Made by a program: the position numbers and the translations under genes. From Proales similis (taxonomy: Eukaryota; Rotifera; Eurotatoria; Ploima; Proalidae), in NCBI GenBank assembly GCA_019059635.1, contig JAGVRJ010000011.1:558001-622000 (forward strand): a stretch of DNA of 64,000 nucleotides, given 5' to 3'. The notes under the pieces were generated by a model. The model had not been told where the DNA came from and did not search any database. It saw only the letters and a list, made by a program, of their open reading frames with translations. Below, piece by piece: positions 57,079 through 64,000 of the stretch; position 1 is the first letter of the stretch; each line of letters starts with the position of its first letter.

Positions 57079-60000
57079 CTAGATGATGATAGACGTTGAG
57101 ATTCTCTTTGAGAGCCGCTCGAGCTGGGTTCGAAGCCAGTCGGGCTGACGCTCGTACAAATTGAGCAAAGTGTCCAGATCAGACTGAAGCCGTGCGAGAA
57201 TCTCTTTGGCTTCGGCTTGAAGCTCTTGATCACTTTTGGTCGGAATCGAGTCAAAATTTGAAATGGTCGTGTCCATTGCTCCCATGAGCGCATTCATGGT
57301 CTCATCCAAATTGTTCTTGTCAAACTCGTACTGCACGTCCCTATCGTCCAAGTTCTGCTCGTTCGAGTCTGGATCGCCGCAGCTCAGCTGGCCGAACTTT
57401 TTGAAAAGTTGATGCGCCCGCTCGTTGAACAGAACAGTCTGGTTGGCTTCAGTCGAGAACGGCTCTTTCTGTATGAAATTTCCTATCAGCTGCTTGATGG
57501 GCTCACTTGAATTCTTAACTAGATCGATAGCTATCTTGCTATTTTGGCCATTCACGAGCGCTTCGTTCACACTCTCGAGTGCCAAGTATTTCACGCAGCA
57601 GTTCTCCTCGCCGATCAGGACAGTAAGGAGCTGCACGATCCTCTCGAACGCAAGCCGGTTGCTCACGTTCTCACCCAACAAGATCCTTAAGAACTGAGCG
57701 GCCGAAAGTTTCAAGTGAACCAGATTGCGACGAGCTTTACACTGTTCGATAAGAAACGCCAAAGCTGCTTCAGTCACGGCGCTGCTGTCTGAAAGCGAGC
57801 GGAATGCGCCCAACAGTCGAATCGATTGACAGATGAACAAATAAAGCGGCGACTTGGCACTGCTTCTCTTCGAGCCTTGTCCAAGTGAGTCGAAATAGCC
57901 GAGCAGTCGCTTTGTCTCTTCTGAGCTTAACAGCTTCTGCATGCTTAGCATGAGCTTTCGGCTCTCCTCACACTCGGGCAAATGGGCATCCTGCTCGAGC
58001 ATGTTGAGCAACACGTGACTCAGTTGGCACATGCATTTACTCTCCATAAACACGACCAGCTTTTTCATCCAGAGCTGTTGATTAGGCGGCCGATTGCGGC
58101 TCGATTCTTCTACTTTGCCAATCAGCTCTGCGTAGGAATTGGCCAACTGAGCCAGAACGTTCTGCCTCAGACTTTGGCCGGCGCTCATTTTCTTGTACAA
58201 TAGCGAATAGCTGGCGTAGAACTTTGCCCTTTTCAACTGATCGTCGAGTCGTCGTAGCTGCTCGCGAGTGAGCTTGCTCGTCAGCTCGATAATTAAAGAT
58301 CGAAGGAAGCTCGACTCGGTTTCCGGTCGACTGACATTCATTTCATAAACTTGACACAGGAATTCGAGCGTGGCCGTGTTCTGCTCTGCCGTGCCGAGTA
58401 GATAACTACAAACGAGACGTGAAAAGTGACTTGACATTAAGCAAGACCGCTCGTTTGACTTGAACAGCATTTGCGTAAGACACCAGTAGACAAGCTGCTG
58501 GCTATTTGACTCGCGCTTGGCAAGTCTGAGCAGACAGAACCAAATGAGCTCGTAGAACTCGACTAGTCTCGCTGAATCTGCGCCCACTGTCAATGCCGTG
58601 TAGTCCAACGAGGCGAGGAAGTTGTCACTGACTTGATAGTAGTGGGGCACACTCAGCGCCGTCTGGCTCAGCTCGGTGAGCTGCATCAACCACTTGAAAC
58701 AGTCAATCTGACAGGCGGTTGTCTCTTTGGCCCGGTTGAAATAGAAAGCCAAGTAAATGGCAAAGTATTCGCTGTTCAGTTTAGCATCGTCAACGTCGTC
58801 GATCGCCTCTTCCAGAAGCTCCTCACTTCCAACACAAAAACTGTCCAAAGAGGTCAGCGGCCTCGACCACAAGAAATTCGAATATTCACGGCTGGATTGG
58901 AGACACTGCAGAATGGATTCGAAATATGGCACAAGCCCTTTGTTAAGTTCGCTTCGAGCCATTTGATAGTTCTTTCTTGGCGCCTGTTCGTCCATGATCA
59001 GACTCGGACTGAACGAGGCGTCGTACAGAATGGCATGATGCACCAGAGCCATTGTGCTGGTTATGAGACCAAAGAACGAGCTCAGCTCGAGCAGCTGTTC
59101 AAAATAAGTAGTGACCACCGAGCGCAGAATCTTGAACAAGAACGAGACCACTTTAATGCGTTTTATCGAGTCCTGCAGGGCGTTTCGACTGCTCGTTATC
59201 TGCGTGTTGCACATGCTCACACTCAAATCGTCCGGAATGTCGCGATTGAGCGCAACCCGATTCAGCAAACACTTTATTAGGCAAGCGTCCGAGTAGATGC
59301 TTCGAGTTAATATCTCCAAGGTCCACTTGAGTATACTCTGTTTTGTCTGGGCGTTTAGCTGACTGCTCTTGTCGACGAGAAGAATTTTATTTTTTATCAA
59401 GAGCTTCACCAATATTTTCCAGAGCATTAGCACGCTCTTGGCCTCTTTGAGTTTATTGAGCAGCGCGAGCAGAAATTTGGCCGCCTGAGTCAAGTGTCTG
59501 CCGTCGGAGTCTGGGTTAAATGTGAGTTTGCTCTCGAAGAGAGAGAGCAGTTTACTCAGAATCGAGTTTGACTTGGCAATGAGCTCGGCCAGCAGTGGAT
59601 TGGCTGCTGATTGAGAAAGACTAGTCGGATGATTGCCTGAGCCTGCCACACCAAATGTGTCTGTCAAACAGTTGAGAACGCTCAGAATGAGTTGAGCGAC
59701 GTCGTCAAACTCGATGGGCTGCTCTGTTGAATTGAGATGCCCGATGATTGCATCGATTGCCGACAGTGTATTAGTTAATTGGCTTTCAAGCTCATTTCGA
59801 TTGTCGATGTCGGCCCGATGCTTCTGTAGAAGACATTTCAAGTTCGAATATATGAAGTAATGAACATTAGCGAAGAAGGCGGCAGTCTTGAGCTGCTCAT
59901 AAGAGAATTTGACCAAATATCGAGCGCAGAAATTGCCCAAGTGATTTAGATTGCTGTCTACTTGTGAATTATGCGTTTCGATGTCAAAATGCTCGCTGCG

Positions 60001-60108
60001 GTCGTTATCGTCCAGGTCGTAGTCGTCGTAGTTCACGTGATTCTCTTTCAAAAGCTCAAAGAACTCATGGACGTGCGATGCAACTTGCTGCGACGACGAC
60101 GACGACAT
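57079..60108 (-). CDS. Large helical protein, probably FIRRM (C1orf112)-like
   Basis: Single-exon frame of 1009 residues from the ATG at 60108. An earlier in-frame GTG exists, but ATG is preferred. The protein is almost entirely alpha-helical with leucine-rich, ARM/HEAT-like stretches and no membrane segment. A Ser-rich, acidic N-terminus precedes it, and the C-terminus is a helix (EAKEILARLQSDLDTLLNLYE). The segment LMLWKILVKLLIKNKILL, and FLFKILRSVVTTYFEQLLEL later, resemble my recollection of human FIRRM/C1orf112, the FIGNL1 partner in RAD51 recombination control. The match is by eye, so the family is tentative. BRI3 follows 165 nt downstream on the same strand, and WDFY3 is divergent on the other side. 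Confidence 0.6.
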   Translation of the reverse strand: MSSSSSQQVASHVHEFFELLKENHVNYDDYDLDDNDRSEHFDIETHNSQVDSNLNHLGNFCARYLVKFSYEQLKTAAFFANVHYFIYSNLKCLLQKHRADIDNRNELESQLTNTLSAIDAIIGHLNSTEQPIEFDDVAQLILSVLNCLTDTFGVAGSGNHPTSLSQSAANPLLAELIAKSNSILSKLLSLFESKLTFNPDSDGRHLTQAAKFLLALLNKLKEAKSVLMLWKILVKLLIKNKILLVDKSSQLNAQTKQSILKWTLEILTRSIYSDACLIKCLLNRVALNRDIPDDLSVSMCNTQITSSRNALQDSIKRIKVVSFLFKILRSVVTTYFEQLLELSSFFGLITSTMALVHHAILYDASFSPSLIMDEQAPRKNYQMARSELNKGLVPYFESILQCLQSSREYSNFLWSRPLTSLDSFCVGSEELLEEAIDDVDDAKLNSEYFAIYLAFYFNRAKETTACQIDCFKWLMQLTELSQTALSVPHYYQVSDNFLASLDYTALTVGADSARLVEFYELIWFCLLRLAKRESNSQQLVYWCLTQMLFKSNERSCLMSSHFSRLVCSYLLGTAEQNTATLEFLCQVYEMNVSRPETESSFLRSLIIELTSKLTREQLRRLDDQLKRAKFYASYSLLYKKMSAGQSLRQNVLAQLANSYAELIGKVEESSRNRPPNQQLWMKKLVVFMESKCMCQLSHVLLNMLEQDAHLPECEESRKLMLSMQKLLSSEETKRLLGYFDSLGQGSKRSSAKSPLYLFICQSIRLLGAFRSLSDSSAVTEAALAFLIEQCKARRNLVHLKLSAAQFLRILLGENVSNRLAFERIVQLLTVLIGEENCCVKYLALESVNEALVNGQNSKIAIDLVKNSSEPIKQLIGNFIQKEPFSTEANQTVLFNERAHQLFKKFGQLSCGDPDSNEQNLDDRDVQYEFDKNNLDETMNALMGAMDTTISNFDSIPTKSDQELQAEAKEILARLQSDLDTLLNLYERQPDWLRTQLERLSKRISTSIII

Positions 60109-61040
60109 GTTCCAACACACAAGCGGCTGAGATTCTCCTTTTTTATAATTAATTTATTACGAGCCTCATAAATGAACGAGCGCATATTTAACGAGCTCTC
60201 CAAACAACAACAACAACTAAGTTCAATTTTGGTCTCGAATGCGCTTTAAAAAGCTGTCAATTGCTGCAGTTTAAAATTAATATTCTTGCGCAAATAGCTG
60301 ATTGATGAAACCTCACGGTCAACGCTGGCAACCGCCGGGATGAGGAAAAATCGATCTCGATCACTCTCGATTATTCAATCTGTTGGGCACATGAAATAAT
60401 TTTATTGATTTTATGATAATCGAGTGAGCAAAGCCCACTTACGATCCACAATTCACACACACACACACACACGAGCAGTGGTAGTCGTCTTGAACTGTTT
60501 GTCCTAAACGTCAGTTCTCGCCAGCCTGGCCAGGTGGACTTGCTTTGCCGCTTTACAGCAAGGTGCCCATCACAAGACTGGCACACTGCAATTGTTTTCT
60601 TAGATTTGAAATGGGCATCTGCCATTTGACATGAGCTTTAATTCGAGATGCGTCGGCTAATTATTTTCAAAAGGCTATCAGGTTTCACTATATCTACCAC
60701 TCTCAGCTGTGATAAACTGCGTCCGCCGAGTTCGACGCTGACTTGCGAGTTGACTTACATTTGAGTGATAAGCAAACGGCTCTTACCTCTTGGTCCGGGC
60801 CTTGGCCAAAGCAGGAAACTTGGCCAACTTTGATTTTTATTAGCATAATTGATGCCGAACAGCTTTTAAGTGCAAGTAAGAGATTTTAAAAAAGTTGTCG
60901 CCGAATGCAAACTCGGACGATTAGAACTCAGAGCTATTGTGGTCAAATGCAGTTGAAAATAGAACTCGTTTGCGGCTTTGCTTTCGCCTGATTTGTTTGC
61001 CGAATTTGCTTTAGAAACGAATGCGGAAGAGATCGAAAAC
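60109..61040. other. Divergent promoter region, FIRRM-like / WDFY3
   Basis: About 930 nt between two head-to-head genes. A CA tract lies at 60455-60472. CTTTAG ending at 61014, 26 nt before the WDFY3 ATG, is a candidate splice acceptor, so a non-coding WDFY3 leader exon may lie here. No coding exon identified. Confidence 0.5.
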
Positions 61041-64000
61041 ATGAGCGGCTTCTTTGGCAAAACGCTTGGAAAGATTGTGGGGGCCGCTTCAGGCAACACA
61101 TCGCCGAATAAAATCCCACCAGCCTCGCCGACCAGCCCCTCGGCCATCAAGAGCATCGCCAGTCTCGCGGGCTCAAACGGCCGTTCAAAGCAAAGAGAGG
61201 GACCGACTCAAAGTGCCACAAATCTTGACGCTCAGCTGACGCTCACACACTTGCGCAAGCTGTTCTACCAATACTTGAACCCCAAGAACCAAGAGCTGAG
61301 TCAGAGCACAATGGACGAGCGGCTGTACAGCATGCTGCCGCTGTTTATCAAGGCGTTCAGTCACTCGTCGCTGAATGACATCGAAACCAGATTCGATCAT
61401 GTGGCCGAGTTTTGCTACGCTTGCACTAAACTGCTGGCCAGCGAGATAAGCAAACGAGTCGACGACGATTTGATTCTGGCCAAGTTCTTTGAAATAAAAA
61501 CGAGCGAGGACGCGACCGACGGCTCCGGTCTGCTCACAGTGGTCAGCCTGCTTGCGGCCGGACCGCCTCGTCTGGTCGAAATCATGTCCAAATGTGCCCT
61601 TCCCTCGCGACTGGTCATGTGTGTCTACTTGTTCATTTGTTTGCCTGAGGCCAAAGAGTCCATTCTCGACCACAGCGAGTTCAATGCCCGAGAAAGACGT
61701 ATTCTATTTCAGCGCTGCTTTCAACAGGTAGAACCGCGTTCCCCATTCAGACACTGAAGCAAACAAATTGACACTTTTTTTACAGCTCTTGATCAAACTG
61801 TGCCAGCACACATGCACTTGCGAGGAACTGGTCGAAACAGACTCGTTGCGTCTCTTGTTCAGAGTCATATCGAGCACGTGCGAACAGCACAACGTTGCCT
61901 GGCGTCAGACAGCAGCAGACGCACTTTTAACAATCACCAAATGCATCAACATGAAAGCGATCGAGTACATTCACGCCGGCCAGTGTATCCAAGGCTGCTT
62001 GAAATGTCTCGAACCCGACGAGATTTGCCCGGCCAACATGGTCGAAAGGGCCCAATTGTTAATTGTTGTCATCACATTTCTCAAAGAGACAAGTCATTTG
62101 AGCTCGTTATTGCTCGACGATTTCCGTCTTGCCAGTGGCTACAAAATCATATTTGAACTGCTGCTTCGGTAAATCGCCAACTCTTCCATTCTTGCTTGAT
62201 ATTTCCAACTAAACGAGCGCTTTGCCAAAAATAGGCTGGAAAAAGAAAAGAATGAAGAGGCCAAGCTGATGCTCAGGCAACTAATGTACGCCGTCGAAGA
62301 GTTCGTTTCGGCCGGCCATCAAGAGCTCAAGATATCAACAGTCAACTTGAGCATAAATATGTTCAAGCCAGACGGATTCCAGCTGCCAAAGGCGACCAAC
62401 AAAGGCCAGACTGTTCGAAATGTGCACGCATTTCAAACCCTGATGGGCGTATTCAACAAGGTCAGTTGCGAGCCTTCACTCGTTCAAATCATTTTTAAAT
62501 TTCGAATTGAGTAAAGGCCCAAACCTACGAGTTGTGCCTCTTGGTCCTGGACGCGATCAGAAACATCTATGTGAAGGACGAGTGCAATTACTTCATTCTG
62601 GAGTCGCAGAATTTACTTCTCTACAGTCTCGACGACTCAAGCATTAAAATACAAAGCAAACCGCTCGAGATTCAGGTACTCATTCGGCTGATTGCTGTAA
62701 ATCGAGACAAAGCTCAAGCGAATGTTCAATAGACGAAATTTGTCGAGCTGCTCGAGTTCATTGTGTTCAATCTAAAGTTTGTGCCCTGCAAAGAGTTGAT
62801 AAGCATCGGCTTGTCGATTCAGACGTTCGCGTAAGAGACTCCTGATTACTGCTCAAGCCTTCACTTTGTCTCATCCGCTCGCTAATCGAATAGCTGCAAC
62901 AAATGGAGCATAAATTGCGGTCAATTCTTACTCAAACTAAGCCGGTCTGATCCAATTTACAAAGACGCAATAAGAGAGCTCGGCATCTTGGAGATGATCC
63001 TCTCCTGTCTGCAGAAGTTCGCCTCGTTGCTGAAAGAAAAGCACGTCAACTCTGAAGGTAAGTTGAAGAGCAACCATGAAAACGAGCCACTGAACCAGGG
63101 CATCGTTCTCCGACTCAGATGAGATTGCCGTCGAGCCGCACAAGAAAGACATGGGCTTTCTGGCCATGGAGCTATCATCCTCGCTTCTCACTCAGAACGC
63201 AGCCAATGCGAGTAAGTCAGCCTCGATTGAGCATCAGTTGAAAAATGGCTCAGTCATGAGCATTCGTGTTCTCAGAGCTGTTCAGGGAGCTCGGTGGTGC
63301 CCGACTCGCCCACAACATGGTACCATACAAAGTCTGTCGCTCGCAGGCGCTCAGCATCGTTTGCACTCTGCTGCTGACAACTGCGGGCGAAGACGACATG
63401 TCCACTCTTCTCGGGCTCATGCAAACGGCTCAGCTGAGTGATCTTGATTTGAAAAACGCCGTTCTCAAGGTAAGCGGCTTATCCCGAGAACCATTCAAGC
63501 TGTCGTCGACCAACTCTCTTCCTTGCCCAGAGTCTTTTGTTTACGCTCAAGGAGAGCCATCGGACGCGTAATGTGTTCAGAAAGGCCGGTGGCTTTGTCT
63601 ATGTGATATCGGTGGTCATTTCAATGGAAGGCTGTTTGAACAACCCTGCCACCGAGCCGTGGAATCGTGTGGACAGGTCGCAGATATTCGAAACATTCCG
63701 CATAGTGCTCATGATTTTGGCCGTCTCAATGAGGTACGAGCCGGCGAACGCAAGCTACTTTGAGAGCGAAGTGAGATGGAAAAGTCTCTACACTGCCCTC
63801 AAGCTCGTCGGATGCTTCAACGCGTCCTCGCTAGAATTCCAACTCCAGTGCAATACAGACCATATCAAACGCAACTTTGACGTGTTCGAGACCTTCTTCT
63901 CCAGCCTAGATTCAAATCTCAACGCGTCAGGCAAAGAGAGCACCGAGAGTGACAATGCACCGCAGATTGACGAGAGGCTCACATGCGCTTGTCTCATAAT
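61041..64000 (+). CDS. WDFY3: WDFY3/ALFY (blue cheese) N-terminal region, nine exons, cut by right edge
   Basis: Exons 61041-61727, 61786-62168, 62235-62460, 62517-62675, 62733-62830, 62894-63057, 63119-63211, 63276-63469 and 63531 to the edge join in phase to about 824 residues with no stop. Every junction falls in sequence matching the WDFY3 N-terminal helical repeats, for example LTHLRKLFYQYLNP, YFILESQNLLLYSLDD, PCKELISIGLSI, LFRELGGARLAHNMV, GEDDMSTLLGLMQTA, TRNVFRKAGGFVYVIS and SMRYEPANASYF. WDFY3 is a very large BEACH-WD40-FYVE scaffold that brings ubiquitinated aggregates and damaged mitochondria to autophagosomes; the BEACH, WD40 and FYVE parts lie beyond the window. The introns are only 56-66 nt. 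The ATG at 61041 precedes SGFFGKTLGKIVG. Confidence 0.95.

Noticed and set aside
1-64000. Bacterial contamination, integrated virus, CRISPR array or intact transposon
   Set aside because: Genes have spliceosomal introns and metazoan domains throughout. I saw no terminal repeats with transposase or reverse transcriptase motifs, no spaced direct-repeat arrays and no viral genes.

Overview
This window is nuclear DNA from an animal, most likely an invertebrate with compact introns. The evidence is about twenty recognisable or probable metazoan genes (POU class III, XBP1, WDFY3, ASPP, KANSL2, GBA and others) split by spliceosomal GT-AG introns that are mostly 50-160 nt long, plus a eukaryotic tRNA-Asn, AATAAA signals and abundant CT/GA, CAT/GAT and CA microsatellites. 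I cannot name the species. Nothing indicates bacterial sequence, viruses, rRNA, CRISPR or intact transposons.

Layout. 1-889 (-): catalytic core of an OCRL/INPP5B-type inositol 5-phosphatase, cut by the left edge. 3099-4593 (+): ankyrin-repeat protein. 4821-6004 (-): MUL1. 6.0-11.6 kb: gene-poor, microsatellite-rich. 11621-15016 (+): a 1040-residue coiled-coil/low-complexity protein I do not recognise. 15200-19418 (-): tandem TK1, REXO2 and ASPP. 20591-24876 (+): KANSL2 and TMEM245. 25033-37204 (-): GBA, LRRC49, an unrecognised small gene and OSBPL9. 38668-39302 (+): an unrecognised small gene. 39660-41771 (-): HEXD with a membrane anchor. 43685-44937 (-): XBP1. 45442-45515 (-): tRNA-Asn. 46987-47438 (-): an unrecognised 98-residue gene. 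50691-52667 (+): intronless POU3F, flanked by 3.3 and 3.8 kb without recognisable genes. 56470-60108 (-): BRI3 and a FIRRM-like protein. 61041-64000 (+): N-terminal part of WDFY3, cut by the right edge.

The most striking locus is XBP1, which carries the whole unfolded-protein-response switch in about 1.4 kb. A perfect ERSE (CCAAT-N9-CCACG) and a TATA box lie just upstream. The single-exon gene contains a 23-nt IRE1-type intron framed by two 7-nt-loop hairpins. Removing it joins the bZIP to a long acidic second reading frame. The unspliced frame instead encodes a hydrophobic stretch and a tail resembling the mammalian XBP1u arrest peptide.

Otherwise the genes are ordinary cell-biology genes with no obvious shared pathway. 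Several ATGs sit 0-30 nt after splice-acceptor-like sequences, and two same-strand pairs (FIRRM-like/BRI3 and KANSL2/TMEM245) are separated by only 165 and 236 nt. This suggests either 5'UTR introns or spliced-leader trans-splicing with operon-like pairs.
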